This document shows positions 8,818 through 18,437 of a DNA stretch of 64,000 nt, piece by piece. The notes under the pieces were generated by a model that made no database searches, was not told where the DNA came from, and was given only the letters and a program-made list of their open reading frames with translations. Source of the DNA: Enterobacter pseudoroggenkampii (GTDB taxonomy: Bacteria > Pseudomonadota > Gammaproteobacteria > Enterobacterales > Enterobacteriaceae); the NCBI RefSeq assembly GCF_026420145.1, contig NZ_JAPMLV010000001.1:1674001-1738000 (forward strand). The letters are read 5' to 3'. A program made the position numbers and the translations under genes. Each line of letters opens with the position of its first letter. The stretch's first letter is position 1.

Positions 8818-8821
8818 TCCT

Positions 8822-11803
8822 ATGCTGGTTAATCTTTGCGACTATAAACAAAGCGTCACGCTTATTGCCAACAGCGGCGTGCAGTTCCTTGATTTCGGTC
8901 TGACGCCGCAGGACACCGCCAGCAACGGGCGCTTCGTACGTAAAACCGCGAACGGCCCGCTGTTGCGCCTCGATTTCGACCTGGTCAACGGTCGCTATAC
9001 CCTGCCGGGAACGAACGGCGGGCAGCCTGAAGTGGTCAAACCGGAAACTACCATCCCGCTGCATCAGTCTCTGACGGTGCTGGACGGCGTCTGGCTTCCG
9101 GTTCCGTTCCTGCGCTTTAACCCACCGCGAACCTTTGTTGAGGGGCCGGATAACTGGGCACGCGTTCAGGTGCGCAGGCTTGATACGCCCGATACGGCAG
9201 GCAATACGCACCGCGTCACTCTCGCCCTTGACAGCCAGATCGCTGAACACGCCACGTCAGCCTTGTCCCCGGTTGAAAACGATATTCTCAACGGGACCCG
9301 TTTCGCGCTGGCCTGGCGCGATAACGAGGTAGAAAGTTTCCTCGATCAGACCTGGATTGACGGCTGGCTGCGCGAGGCCTTTACCCAGTATGCCGACGGC
9401 GTTGAAAACCGCTCAGAACGCGATCTCCAGCAGGCGATGCGCGGATTTGAGTATCAGGCCCACTGGCTCAACGTGCTGACCATGCTCGGTGAACAGCTCA
9501 CCGTGCCGGAAGTGAAATTTGTTACCCATACGCTCAGCACGCCAGCCATTCCGGTTGACCTGATCCTCGACGTGGGTAATACCCACACCTGCGGCGTCAT
9601 TATTGAAGACCACGGCGATGCGAACGATGGGCTGCGCCAGACCGCCGAGCTGCAGGTTCGCTCGCTCAGCGAGCCGCAGTTCCTGAACGAACCGCTGTTC
9701 ACCAGCCGTCTCGAGTTTTCGGAAGCGCGTTTTGGCAAGCAGCACTTCTCGGTTGAAAGCGGTCGCGAAGATGCCTTTGTCTGGCCGTCGATTGTGCGCG
9801 TCGGTGATGAAGCCCGCAAGCTGGCGATGCAGCGTCTGGGAACCGAAGGCAACAGCGGTATCTCCAGCCCGCGTCGCTACCTGTGGGATGAAACGCCGGT
9901 CGTGCAGGACTGGCGCTTTAGCCAGATGAACAGCAAGACCCAGCGTGAACCGCTTGCCACCGCATTCCCGCTGATGAACCTGATGAACGATGACGGCGAG
10001 CCGCTCTTCACGCTGCCGCAGGACGAGCGCCTGCCGGTCTTCTCGCCGCAGTACAGCCGCAGCACCCTGATGACGCACATGCTGTGCGAGCTGCTGGCGC
10101 AGGCGCTGGGACAGATCAACAGCGTCGCCACGCGCTTGCGTCTGGGCTTCCCGGCATCGCCGCGCCAGTTGCGCACCCTGATCCTGACTCTGCCCTCGGC
10201 CATGCCAAAGCAGGAGCGCGAGATTTTCCGTCGCCGCATGTTTGAAGCCATCGCCATTGTCTGGAAAGCGATGGGCTGGCACCCGCAGGATGAGGATTTT
10301 GTCACCCGCAAACAGCAGGAAAAAAGCGTGGTGCCGGTACCTGAAATCCAGATGGAGTGGGATGAAGCCAGCTGCGGTCAGCTGGTCTGGCTGTATAACG
10401 AAGCCATCTCCCGCTTTGGCGGTCAGACCGAAGCCTTCTTCGCCTCCCTGGCCCGCCCGGACCGTGAGCCTGAGCCGGGTAGCCAGCCGGGACGCGCGCT
10501 GCGCGTCGCGTCCATCGACATTGGCGGCGGGACAACGGATATGGCGATCACCCATTACCAACTGGACGACGGTTCCGGCAATAACGTCAAAATCACCCCG
10601 CAGCTGCTGTTCCGTGAAGGCTTTAAGGTCGCGGGTGACGATACGCTTCTGGACGTGATTCAGCGCTACGTGTTGCCCGCTCTGCAAACGCAGCTGCAGA
10701 AATCCGGTATCGCGGATGCCTCGCTGCTGATGGCCTCGCTGTTCGGTGACTCCGGGCGCATTGATACCCAGGCCGTGCTGCGTCAGCAAACGGCGCTGCA
10801 GCTCTTTATGCCAATTGGCCATGCCATTCTTGCCGGATGGGAATCCAGCGACGTTGACGATCCGCTGGCCGGTCTGCATGCCACCTTTGGCGATCTGCTG
10901 CCGCAGAAGCCGACCCGCAACGTGATGAATTACCTGCAGCAGGCGATCGATCATGCCCTGCCTGCGGGTTCAGACGCTTTCGATCTGTTCGCGGTGCCGC
11001 TGCATGTGAACTTCCGCGAAATGCAGGATGCGATGCTGGCCGGGCAGTTTACGCTGGCCTCCCCGCTCCACGCGGTGTGTGAGGCGATTTCCCATTACAG
11101 CTGCGATATTCTGCTGATCACCGGACGCCCCGGCTGCCTGCCTGGGGTTCAGGCGCTCATTCGCCACCTGCAGCCGGTGCCGGTCAATCGCATCGTCTGG
11201 CTGGATAAATACCAGGTGCACGAGTGGTATCCGTTCAGCCAGCAGGGGCGCATTGGCAACCCTAAATCGACAGCCGCGGTGGGCGCCATGCTCTGCAGCC
11301 TGGCGCTCGATCTGCGTCTGCCGCGCTTCAACTTTAAAGCCGCGGACATTGGCGCGTATTCCACCGTGCGCTATCTCGGCGTGCTGGATAACACCGTCAA
11401 TACCCTGCGCGAGGAAAACGTCTGGTATCAGGATATCGATCTCGATAAGCCCGGCGCGAAGCTTGACGCGCGTCTGCACTTCCCGCTGCGCGGTAACGTC
11501 ACTCTCGGCTTCCGCCAGCTGGCAAACGCGCGCTGGCCTGCCACGCCGCTCTACACGCTCAGCATTAACTCGGCTGAACTGGCCAAAGCCATTGCCGGTG
11601 ACGGCGTGCTGAACGTGCGGCTGAAACTCTGCGGCGGCAGCAAGCAGGAAGGCCCGGAAGCCTTCGAGCTGAGCGACGCCTGGCTGCAGGACGGCACGCC
11701 GGTTGCGCCTGACGCACTAACCTTCAAACTGAATACTTTGGCCGACCGCCGACACAGCGGCAGCCACTACTGGATCGACAGCGGGAGCGTATACCTGAAA
11801 TGA
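8822..11803 (+). CDS. srfB: SrfB-family protein with actin/Hsp70-type (ASKHA) nucleotide-binding signatures
   Basis: A 993-residue protein of the SrfB virulence-associated family. Two phosphate-loop signatures of the actin/Hsp70/hexokinase superfamily can be read: LDVGNTHTCG at about residue 249 and SIDIGGGTTDMA at about residue 564, each containing the catalytic-type Asp-x-Gly. This suggests ATP binding and a chaperone- or filament-like fold, which is inference. ATG 8822 is preferred over an in-frame GTG at 8810 that overlaps srfA. The stop overlaps the srfC start by four bases. No signal peptide or membrane span is seen, so it is probably cytosolic, working with membrane-bound SrfA. Confidence 0.82.
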   Translation: MLVNLCDYKQSVTLIANSGVQFLDFGLTPQDTASNGRFVRKTANGPLLRLDFDLVNGRYTLPGTNGGQPEVVKPETTIPLHQSLTVLDGVWLPVPFLRFNPPRTFVEGPDNWARVQVRRLDTPDTAGNTHRVTLALDSQIAEHATSALSPVENDILNGTRFALAWRDNEVESFLDQTWIDGWLREAFTQYADGVENRSERDLQQAMRGFEYQAHWLNVLTMLGEQLTVPEVKFVTHTLSTPAIPVDLILDVGNTHTCGVIIEDHGDANDGLRQTAELQVRSLSEPQFLNEPLFTSRLEFSEARFGKQHFSVESGREDAFVWPSIVRVGDEARKLAMQRLGTEGNSGISSPRRYLWDETPVVQDWRFSQMNSKTQREPLATAFPLMNLMNDDGEPLFTLPQDERLPVFSPQYSRSTLMTHMLCELLAQALGQINSVATRLRLGFPASPRQLRTLILTLPSAMPKQEREIFRRRMFEAIAIVWKAMGWHPQDEDFVTRKQQEKSVVPVPEIQMEWDEASCGQLVWLYNEAISRFGGQTEAFFASLARPDREPEPGSQPGRALRVASIDIGGGTTDMAITHYQLDDGSGNNVKITPQLLFREGFKVAGDDTLLDVIQRYVLPALQTQLQKSGIADASLLMASLFGDSGRIDTQAVLRQQTALQLFMPIGHAILAGWESSDVDDPLAGLHATFGDLLPQKPTRNVMNYLQQAIDHALPAGSDAFDLFAVPLHVNFREMQDAMLAGQFTLASPLHAVCEAISHYSCDILLITGRPGCLPGVQALIRHLQPVPVNRIVWLDKYQVHEWYPFSQQGRIGNPKSTAAVGAMLCSLALDLRLPRFNFKAADIGAYSTVRYLGVLDNTVNTLREENVWYQDIDLDKPGAKLDARLHFPLRGNVTLGFRQLANARWPATPLYTLSINSAELAKAIAGDGVLNVRLKLCGGSKQEGPEAFELSDAWLQDGTPVAPDALTFKLNTLADRRHSGSHYWIDSGSVYLK

Positions 11804-13977
11804 CAGCGACCACGACCACCACTCAGGCCTTAATCGGGTGGATTAATGAGACGCGCCTGAACGCCCCAGTGCTGGATAACGATGCTGACGCCCTGCTTGC
11901 TCGCATCAACGCGGCGCAGGCGCGGGAGCAGGCCATTGAACGCGCCATGACTCGCCAGAGCAGCATTGGGCTTTACGGTCATTCGCAGAGCGCGAAAGCG
12001 CACCTGCTGCTGTCTCTGTGCGGCAGCGGCAATGGACGCCTTAACGTGACGCCAGGCCAGCGCACCTTTGACTATTTTTCGCATATCAATCCGGGACATG
12101 CCCTGACCAACATGGCCGTCCGCTTCACCCGGGAAACCCCGGAGGTGGCTGATGAGGCGTTCCCGCTGCGTCTGCGTCTGGTCACCGAGGCCGAGCTGGT
12201 ACAGCTGTTTATTGCCCGCACGACCCTGCACCCGCAGATGCGCGCGGTGGATAAGGCGGTCATTGAGACACGTCTGGAGAAATGGCGCGGGCTGCGCCAG
12301 CCGCAGGGCGTGCCCGGTATCACTGCTCAGGAGGTGGGAGCGATTGCCCGCTTCTGGCAAAGCACCGTACCCGCAGCGAAACAGCAAATTGATGATGCCC
12401 TCTGGTATGAGTTTGCCCAGCTGGTGCCATCGCTCGATCTCAGCACGCGGGCCAGCGTCTGGTCCCTGCTGTGGGGCGAGCAGCAGGAGTTGACCCAGCA
12501 GTGGTTAAAACTGGCACATGTGCTGCACCAGACCAGCCATGTCAGCGATCTTGCTGCCCCGCTTAGCCTGCTGGTGGACAGCTTTGGGCTGCCGGGTGAA
12601 GGATTCCTGACGCACGACGGCACGTTAGACCTTCAGGACGCGCAGGAGACGCTGCTTCATCCGCTGAATAGCGGTGAAATGCTTAACGCCATCAGTATCC
12701 CCGTCGATGTACTGGCCTTCCTGACCCGCGAACTGGTGTTGCCGGTTGAGAACGGCGCGCTGGATAACGTCGATATTATTGATATTCCGGTTTTTGAAGA
12801 TAACCGTGCCGACCCGCTACGCCAGGCGAAATCCCAGTGGCTGCTCGAGCATTACCGTCAACAGCTTCAACCTGATGTGCTGGTGATTTGTAACGCGACG
12901 GCGCAGCACGAACAGACGGCCAAAAAAGCAAAAGTGTTGATGAACTGGGTGAAGGAGACGCAGCCTGCTGAAGAGTCTGCCCTTCCAGGTCTGGTGTGGG
13001 CGATCACCCCGCATGACGCCCGCTTTACTACCCGGCAGAACCTCGACGAAGCCGTACAGCATTTGCTCGGTAAGCCGGGCTTACGCTGGGGCACGCTGCA
13101 GGCCCTGGACAGCCACAGCATGCAGCGCGTCATCGAGTGGCTGTCTCAGGCCACGCTGCCCGCGCAGCGACAGAAGCGTCTCAGCACGCTGAAAGGCCTG
13201 CTGCGACAGGAGCTCTCATCGCTGATGCAAAGCTATCTGACGCCGCTGGTTGAGGAGCCAGGGACAAGACGTGCTCAGGCCGAAAACATGGTGCGCACGC
13301 TGCAAAGCAGCGCCGCCCGCCACGGCGAACTGCTTGAAGGCCTGCTGCCGCCGCTGAAGGCCTTTGAAACGCTGCTCGCCGTTCAGCAACCTCGCGAGGA
13401 GCAGGTGAACGGGCTGTTTACGGACACCATTGACCTGTTTGCCGAGAATGCACAGGAAAGCAACGGCCTGTTCCAGACAAAAGACAAAGCGCGACTGGCG
13501 CACAGAGTCTGGATAAATCATCTGCGCCAGTGGAGCCGCAATGAGGCAGCGGCCGTCCGCCTTGGGCTGGAATCTGCGGTGTTACAGCAAATCGCGGATG
13601 TGCTGGTGACCACCAGCTACCGGCTTGATCTGCCTCAACAGCTTCAGCGTATCGTCGAAGCGGATAAAAGTAGCGCTGCGCAACTGCATGCCGTGATGGG
13701 CAATTTCATTGGCTGGCTGGGTTACGACCAGACGCCCGTGGCGGTACGTCCGGCAAGCCGCATCCGCAAGGGCCAGGCCATCTTCGTCACGCCAGTGGTC
13801 AGCAGCGCCGTGCCTCGTCTGACGCGCCTGGGAGAACAGCCTGTGCATGCGGCCACCGCGTACGTTTACGACTGGCTGGTCGCCCTCTATAGCCGCGCGA
13901 TAGAGAACATTGATTACCAGCATCCGCATGATGTTCAGCCTGACGCACGTCAGGCACTGCGGGCTTTAATAAAGTAG
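11800..13977 (+). CDS. srfC: SrfC-family putative virulence factor with P-loop-like N-terminus
   Basis: A 725-residue protein of the SrfC family, third gene of srfABC and coupled to srfB by an ATGA overlap. Near the N-terminus (about residues 57-67) is GHSQSAKAHLL, which resembles a Walker A loop in spacing but has Ala-Lys-Ala instead of Gly-Lys-Ser/Thr. A later FEDNRADPLRQAKSQ and VLVICNATAQHE could be switch/base-recognition regions of a divergent dynamin-like or septin-like GTPase; this is tentative. The remainder is mostly helical. No signal peptide. Literature on Xenorhabdus and Salmonella homologues associates the operon with toxicity, but the mechanism is not known to me. Confidence 0.8.
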   Translation: MTATTTTTQALIGWINETRLNAPVLDNDADALLARINAAQAREQAIERAMTRQSSIGLYGHSQSAKAHLLLSLCGSGNGRLNVTPGQRTFDYFSHINPGHALTNMAVRFTRETPEVADEAFPLRLRLVTEAELVQLFIARTTLHPQMRAVDKAVIETRLEKWRGLRQPQGVPGITAQEVGAIARFWQSTVPAAKQQIDDALWYEFAQLVPSLDLSTRASVWSLLWGEQQELTQQWLKLAHVLHQTSHVSDLAAPLSLLVDSFGLPGEGFLTHDGTLDLQDAQETLLHPLNSGEMLNAISIPVDVLAFLTRELVLPVENGALDNVDIIDIPVFEDNRADPLRQAKSQWLLEHYRQQLQPDVLVICNATAQHEQTAKKAKVLMNWVKETQPAEESALPGLVWAITPHDARFTTRQNLDEAVQHLLGKPGLRWGTLQALDSHSMQRVIEWLSQATLPAQRQKRLSTLKGLLRQELSSLMQSYLTPLVEEPGTRRAQAENMVRTLQSSAARHGELLEGLLPPLKAFETLLAVQQPREEQVNGLFTDTIDLFAENAQESNGLFQTKDKARLAHRVWINHLRQWSRNEAAAVRLGLESAVLQQIADVLVTTSYRLDLPQQLQRIVEADKSSAAQLHAVMGNFIGWLGYDQTPVAVRPASRIRKGQAIFVTPVVSSAVPRLTRLGEQPVHAATAYVYDWLVALYSRAIENIDYQHPHDVQPDARQALRALIK

Positions 13978-13986
13978 CCGCCCTTC

Positions 13987-14017
13987 TTGCCGGGTGGCGC
14001 TGCGCTTACCCGGCCTA
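13987..14017. repeat. Single REP-type palindromic element
   Basis: GCCGGGTGGCGCTGCGCTTACCCGGCCTAC lies ten bases after the srfC stop. It is the same unit type as the pair at 5511-5583 and sits between convergent srfC and the hydrolase gene, a usual REP position. Confidence 0.7.
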
Positions 14018-14048
14018 CATTTTGCAACGATAATAAATTGCACAACGA

Positions 14049-14804
14049 TCACACCGTCATACACTCAGCTAACGTCTGTGCCAGCGCAGACGGGTTTTCC
14101 CACGACATTGAATGCCCCGCCGCAGGGATAATTTTTACCTCAACACCCTTCTGCTCTAGATTTTCCACATCGTCATCCGGCAGAGAGAGCTCGCCGAAAA
14201 TCAGCGTCACCGGGCAAGGAAGTGACAGGAACTGCGCTTCCCATTCCGGTTCAACGCCCGCCACCAGACTGGATGCACCGCGCCAGACGGCATAAGCGGC
14301 ATTGCTCTGCAGGCACCCTGCCCACGCCGTTTTTTCTGAGCTGAGCATGGCGTCATAACCTTGCTGCAGAAACTGCTGCTCGGTTTGCGCCGCTATAGAC
14401 CGGCTGAACATGCCCCCACCCGCGTGAAAATTGGGCTCTGACACCATCAGTCCCTTCACGCGCGTTGCCAGCAGCCCTGCCGTTTCGATAGCAATACTGC
14501 CGCCCATGCTGTGGCCGTATAACCAGAAGGCATCCAGCTCAAGATGGTCAATCAGTTCCGCGACAACGTGGGCCTGGTCAGTGGTTTTATAGCTGTAGTG
14601 CTCAGGCTTATCGCTGTAGCCGCTGCCGGGCAAGTCGATGAGAATCGCTCTGCGTTCGCCAAACAGCGGGTCACGAACGACGCGGGGATATTCATAGGAA
14701 GAGGCGCAGCCCAGCCCGTGAATGAACACCACGGGATCGCCGGTACCGGGCAAGTCGTGCCAGCGCACGGTGCAACCGGCCTGCTGCGAGTAAAAACTGT
14801 TCAT
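14049..14804 (-). CDS. Alpha/beta-fold hydrolase
   Basis: A 251-residue alpha/beta hydrolase. The oxyanion-hole motif HGLG occurs at about residues 30-33, the nucleophile elbow GHSMGGS (Ser about 97-99) is intact, and a C-terminal GHSMSW provides the catalytic His; an Asp follows the sixth strand in the FGELSLPDDD region. No signal peptide, so cytosolic. Substrate unknown; members include esterases, lactonases and C-C hydrolases. The start at 14804 is supported by AAGGAG; the longer frame uses a GTG two codons upstream. It lies downstream of ortT on the same strand, about 86 bases away. Confidence 0.82.
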   Translation of the reverse strand: MNSFYSQQAGCTVRWHDLPGTGDPVVFIHGLGCASSYEYPRVVRDPLFGERRAILIDLPGSGYSDKPEHYSYKTTDQAHVVAELIDHLELDAFWLYGHSMGGSIAIETAGLLATRVKGLMVSEPNFHAGGGMFSRSIAAQTEQQFLQQGYDAMLSSEKTAWAGCLQSNAAYAVWRGASSLVAGVEPEWEAQFLSLPCPVTLIFGELSLPDDDVENLEQKGVEVKIIPAAGHSMSWENPSALAQTLAECMTV

Positions 14805-14890
14805 AAGCACTCCTTTTATGATGCACTGTGTATTTATACAGTCATCGCATCAGGAATGCTATGTTCATCTTTTAAAACTGGAAGCGTGCT

Positions 14891-15064
14891 TCAGAAAAGC
14901 GAGACCAGCAGCGCAACGGGAAAGCTCATTGGCCAGGTTGACCCCACCAGGAAAGCGCTGAGCAGGCGGATACGTTTGCGGTCTTTGGAGAGGAACCAGG
15001 TGATTAATGCGCAGATGGAAGCCATGATTGCGTAAAAAACCAACATCTTTTGATACAACGTCAT
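14891..15064 (-). CDS. ortT: Orphan membrane toxin OrtT (YdcX, GhoT family)
   Basis: A 57-residue membrane protein with two spans (about residues 3-20 and 32-54). It closely matches E. coli OrtT/YdcX, sharing LITWFLS, KRIR and LSAFLVG-TWPMSFPVALL. OrtT is a GhoT-like toxin that damages membrane potential and growth when its mRNA accumulates during stringent-response or trimethoprim/sulfamethoxazole stress, and it has no known antitoxin; no antitoxin candidate is adjacent here either. The ATG at 15064 gives the E. coli length; a 12-residue N-terminal extension is possible but not conserved. It lies between patD and the hydrolase gene. Confidence 0.9.
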   Translation of the reverse strand: MTLYQKMLVFYAIMASICALITWFLSKDRKRIRLLSAFLVGSTWPMSFPVALLVSLF

Positions 15065-15213
15065 TCTGTATACCGGAGCCGAAAAAATAACCGCACGCAA
15101 TATGCGTCATATGTTGACACAGATCAAGTTTTTTCGTTACAGAATAACCACTTAAAAATTATGGCTAATAACAATTGAGTATCTTACGTAACACATGTGG
15201 CGGGCAAGGAGAG

Positions 15214-15237
15214 CGCCTGGCCGCAAATGCGACCAGG
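15214..15237 (-). terminator. Hairpin downstream of patD
   Basis: GCCTGGCCGC-AAAT-GCGACCAGGC forms a 10-bp stem with one G-T pair just beyond the patD stop. There is no clear U-run on the - strand, so it may be a 3' stabilising or Rho-assisted end rather than a classic intrinsic terminator. Confidence 0.45.
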
Positions 15238-15246
15238 CTGAGCGGA

Positions 15247-16671
15247 TTAGTGTTTGATCATCACATGCCGCACGACCGTATAATCCTCAAGCCCGTAGAC
15301 CGACATATCTTTGCCGTAGCCGGATAATTTCATGCCGCCGTGCGGCATTTCGCTCACCAGCATAAAATGGGTATTCACCCAGGTGCAGCCGTACTGCAGG
15401 CGCGCGCTCAGGCGATGAGCGCGGCCCACGTCTTTCGTCCAGACCGATGACGCCAGGCCGTATTGCGAATCGTTCGCCCAGGCCAGCACCTGCGCCTCGT
15501 CGTCAAACTCGGTGACGCTCACCACCGGGCCAAACACCTCGCGCTGAACGATGGCGTCGTCCTGTTTTGCCCCCGCCAGCAGGGTTGGCTGGAAGTAGTA
15601 GCCTGCCCCCTCTTTTTTGCTCCCGCCGGTGACAACCCGGATATGGCCGAGCGCTTTCGCTTCATCGACGGCCTGACAGACGCGAGAAAGATGGGCGGCC
15701 GAGCTGAGCGGTCCTAGTTCGGTAGAGGCATCCTCCGGTGCACCCATTTTAAGGCTGGCGACCGCTGCGCCCAGCTTTTCCACCAGCGCGGCATAAATGC
15801 CTTTCTGGGCATAAATACGACAGGCCGCCGTACAGTCCTGTCCGGCATTGTAGAAACCAAACGTCCGCACCCCTTCGACAACCGCATCCAGGTCGGCATC
15901 ATCAAAGACAATAACCGGCGCTTTACCGCCCAGCTCCATGTGGGTGCGTTTAATGGAGGACGCCGTATGGCCGATGATATGTTCCCCGGTCGCAATCGAA
16001 CCGGTCAGCGAAACCATGCGGACTTTTTCATGCCCGGTCAGCGGATCGCCGACCGTTTTCCCCCGCCCAAACAGCACGTTCAGAACGCCTGCCGGGAAGA
16101 TATCTTTTGCCAGTTCTCCCAGCTTCAGCGCGGTCAGCGGGGTGATCTCTGAGGGCTTAATCACCACGCAGTTTCCTGCCGCCAGCGCGGGCGCGAGCTT
16201 CCACGCCGCCATCATCAGCGGATAGTTCCATGGTGCAATAGAGGCAACCACGCCCACCGGGTCACGGCGAATCATCGAGGTGTGTCCTTCAAGGTATTCC
16301 CCCGCTGCCAGGCCGTTCAGGCAGCGGGCCGCCCCGGCAAAGAAGCGGAAAACGTCCACCACCGCCGGAATTTCATCACCCAGAGCGCAGTGCAGTGGCT
16401 TGCCGCAGTTGAGGGATTCCAGCTTCGCGAAAGTGTCGGCATGTTCTTCGATGGCGTCAGCCAGTTTCAGTAAGCACTCTGCACGGGCTTTCGGGGTGGT
16501 TTGCCCCCACTCGATAAAGGCACGATCGGCAGCCCGAACGGCAGCATCGACCTGCGCGGCAGAGGCTTCAGCGATGTCCAGCAGCACTTCTCCGGTGGCG
16601 GGATTGTAAACCGGCTGCTTTTCCCCTTCGCCAGTAATCAGTTCACCATTAATCAGCAGTTGGTTTTGCAT
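15247..16671 (-). CDS. patD: Gamma-aminobutyraldehyde dehydrogenase PatD (YdcW)
   Basis: A 474-residue NAD-dependent aldehyde dehydrogenase. E. coli PatD/YdcW oxidises 4-aminobutyraldehyde (1-pyrroline) to GABA in putrescine degradation. The general-base Glu lies in [10 protein letters not shown] (about residue 245) and the catalytic Cys in GQDCTAACR (about residue 280); the N-terminal substrate-side loop contains [12 protein letters not shown]. Length equals E. coli PatD (474). It is the last gene of the ydcSTUV-patD operon, 24 bases after ydcV, so transport of a polyamine-like substrate and its oxidation are probably co-expressed. Confidence 0.93.
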   Translation of the reverse strand: MQNQLLINGELITGEGEKQPVYNPATGEVLLDIAEASAAQVDAAVRAADRAFIEWGQTTPKARAECLLKLADAIEEHADTFAKLESLNCGKPLHCALGDEIPAVVDVFRFFAGAARCLNGLAAGEYLEGHTSMIRRDPVGVVASIAPWNYPLMMAAWKLAPALAAGNCVVIKPSEITPLTALKLGELAKDIFPAGVLNVLFGRGKTVGDPLTGHEKVRMVSLTGSIATGEHIIGHTASSIKRTHMELGGKAPVIVFDDADLDAVVEGVRTFGFYNAGQDCTAACRIYAQKGIYAALVEKLGAAVASLKMGAPEDASTELGPLSSAAHLSRVCQAVDEAKALGHIRVVTGGSKKEGAGYYFQPTLLAGAKQDDAIVQREVFGPVVSVTEFDDEAQVLAWANDSQYGLASSVWTKDVGRAHRLSARLQYGCTWVNTHFMLVSEMPHGGMKLSGYGKDMSVYGLEDYTVVRHVMIKH

Positions 16672-16695
16672 AGCGTTGTCCTGTTTAAATCGAAG

Positions 16696-17502
16696 TTATT
16701 TCCCGCCACCAGCGATGTTCTCGCCGTCGCGGGTGAGCCACCAGGCTCCCAGAATGGGGAGAGTTGTCACCAGCATCACCAGCAGAGCAACGACGTTGGT
16801 GACCGGCACGTCGCGTGGACGCCCGAGCTGATTGAGCAACCACAGCGGTAACGTGCGCTCGTGTCCCGCGGTAAATGTCGTGACGATGATCTCGTCAAAC
16901 GACAGGGCAAACGCCAGCATTCCCCCGGCCAGCAGCGCGGAACCCAGATTGGGCAGCACCACATAGCGGAAGGTTTGCCATCCGTCGGCCCCGAGATCCA
17001 TCGACGCTTCCACCAGGCTCCAGGAGGTGCGTCTGAATCGGGCAATCACGTTGTTAAACACCACTACCACGCAAAAGGTGGCGTGTCCGACCACGATGGT
17101 GAAAAACCCCGGCTCAAGGTTGATCGTTTTGAAGGCCGTCAGCAGCGCCAGACCGGTGATGATCCCCGGTAATGCAATCGGCAACAGCAGCAACAGCGAA
17201 ATCGCATTCTTGCCAAAAAACTCGCTTCGCCACAGCGCCGCTGCAGCAAGCGTGCCAAGCACAAGGGCAATTGCGGTAGATAGCGCCGCAATTTGAAGTG
17301 ACAACGTCACGGATTCGATGATATCGCCGCGCCCCGCCGCCACGCTAAACCACTTCAGCGTCAGCCCCTGCGGCGGAAAGCTGAAGGCAGCGTCTTCGGT
17401 GTTGAAGGCGTAGGTCGCGATAATCAGCAGCGGGAAGTGCAGGAAGATGACGCCTCCCCACGCTGCCACTTTCAGGAACAGCGGTGCGCGTTCAGAGTGC
17501 AT
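16696..17502 (-). CDS. ydcV: ABC transporter permease YdcV
   Basis: A 268-residue inner-membrane permease of the spermidine/putrescine (PotC) type with about six spans. The EAA loop that contacts the ATPase reads [20 protein letters not shown] at about residues 170-190. It overlaps ydcU by 11 bases. With YdcU it should form the membrane channel for cargo delivered by YdcS. The predicted substrate class is polyamine, GABA or a related compound; E. coli YdcSTUV has additionally been tied to DNA uptake and polyhydroxybutyrate, which cannot be judged here. Confidence 0.92.
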   Translation of the reverse strand: MHSERAPLFLKVAAWGGVIFLHFPLLIIATYAFNTEDAAFSFPPQGLTLKWFSVAAGRGDIIESVTLSLQIAALSTAIALVLGTLAAAALWRSEFFGKNAISLLLLLPIALPGIITGLALLTAFKTINLEPGFFTIVVGHATFCVVVVFNNVIARFRRTSWSLVEASMDLGADGWQTFRYVVLPNLGSALLAGGMLAFALSFDEIIVTTFTAGHERTLPLWLLNQLGRPRDVPVTNVVALLVMLVTTLPILGAWWLTRDGENIAGGGK

Positions 17503-18436
17503 CGAATGCTCCCAGACGTTTCACGAACGCCAGATAAAGAGAAATCAGCACGATGGGCACCAGCGTGAACGCGGCGGCCATGGGCATGTTGCCAATGGCA
17601 CCCTGCTGCGAGTAGACCATGTTACCGATGAAGTAGCCCGGCGGCCCCACCAGCTGCGGAACGATGAAATCTCCCAGCGTCAGAGAAAAGGTGAAGATTG
17701 AGCCCGCCGCAATGCCCGGAATGGCCAGCGGCAGAACGACATAGCGAAAAGTCTGGCGAGGACGCGCGCCAAGGTCGGCTGAGGCCTGCAGCAGCGAGGC
17801 CGGCAGGCGTTCCAGCGCCGCCTGGACCGGCAGGATCATAAACGGCAGCCAGATATAGACGAAGACCAGAAACCGTCCCAGCCCGGAGGTGGACAAGGTG
17901 TTGCCGCCAATTGACGGGAGCGTAAGGAGTGAGGTCAGGATCGGCTCCAGCCCCATATGACTAAGAAACCACTGCGCTACCCCGTCCTTCGCCAGCAGCA
18001 GCGTCCAGGCATAGGCTTTGACGATGTAGCTCGCCCACATTGGCAGCATCACGGCGATATAGAAAAACGCTTTCCACTTGCCGCGGGTGAATCGTGCCAT
18101 GTACCACGCCATCGGGAATGCCAGGATAGCGCTGGCAATGGTCACCGCAATCGCCATCGTTAACGTGCGCAGGATGATGTCGTAGTTTGCCGGGTTGAAG
18201 AGCGCCAGAATGTTCGCCAGGGTCAGGTCCGGCGTGACGGCCATGGTGAAATCGTCAAAGGTGTAAAACCCCTGCCACAGCAGCGTCAGCAGCGATCCTA
18301 AATAGACGATGCCAAACCACATCAGCGGCGCGAGCAGAAGCAGGAACAGGCCGAGCGACGGCTTGCGCCAGAACAGTGCGGTCATGCGGCTTAAGCGGCC
18401 GCGCGAGGCGGGAGGATGCGCGACACTCATATCCAT
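17492..18436 (-). CDS. ydcU: ABC transporter permease YdcU
   Basis: A 314-residue permease of the PotB type with about six spans and an EAA-like loop [20 protein letters not shown] near residues 235-255. The longer cytosolic N-terminus (about residues 1-30) is also present in E. coli YdcU (313 aa). It starts one base after the ydcT stop codon and overlaps ydcV, so the permease subunits are translationally coupled. Confidence 0.92.
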   Translation of the reverse strand: MDMSVAHPPASRGRLSRMTALFWRKPSLGLFLLLLAPLMWFGIVYLGSLLTLLWQGFYTFDDFTMAVTPDLTLANILALFNPANYDIILRTLTMAIAVTIASAILAFPMAWYMARFTRGKWKAFFYIAVMLPMWASYIVKAYAWTLLLAKDGVAQWFLSHMGLEPILTSLLTLPSIGGNTLSTSGLGRFLVFVYIWLPFMILPVQAALERLPASLLQASADLGARPRQTFRYVVLPLAIPGIAAGSIFTFSLTLGDFIVPQLVGPPGYFIGNMVYSQQGAIGNMPMAAAFTLVPIVLISLYLAFVKRLGAFDAL

Positions 18437-18437
18437 T

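Noticed and set aside
9413..10954. 513-codon open frame on the - strand across srfB
   Set aside because: It lies wholly inside srfB, whose frame carries recognisable family motifs. The antisense frame reads as His/Gln/Arg-rich, low-complexity sequence typical of GC-rich shadows.
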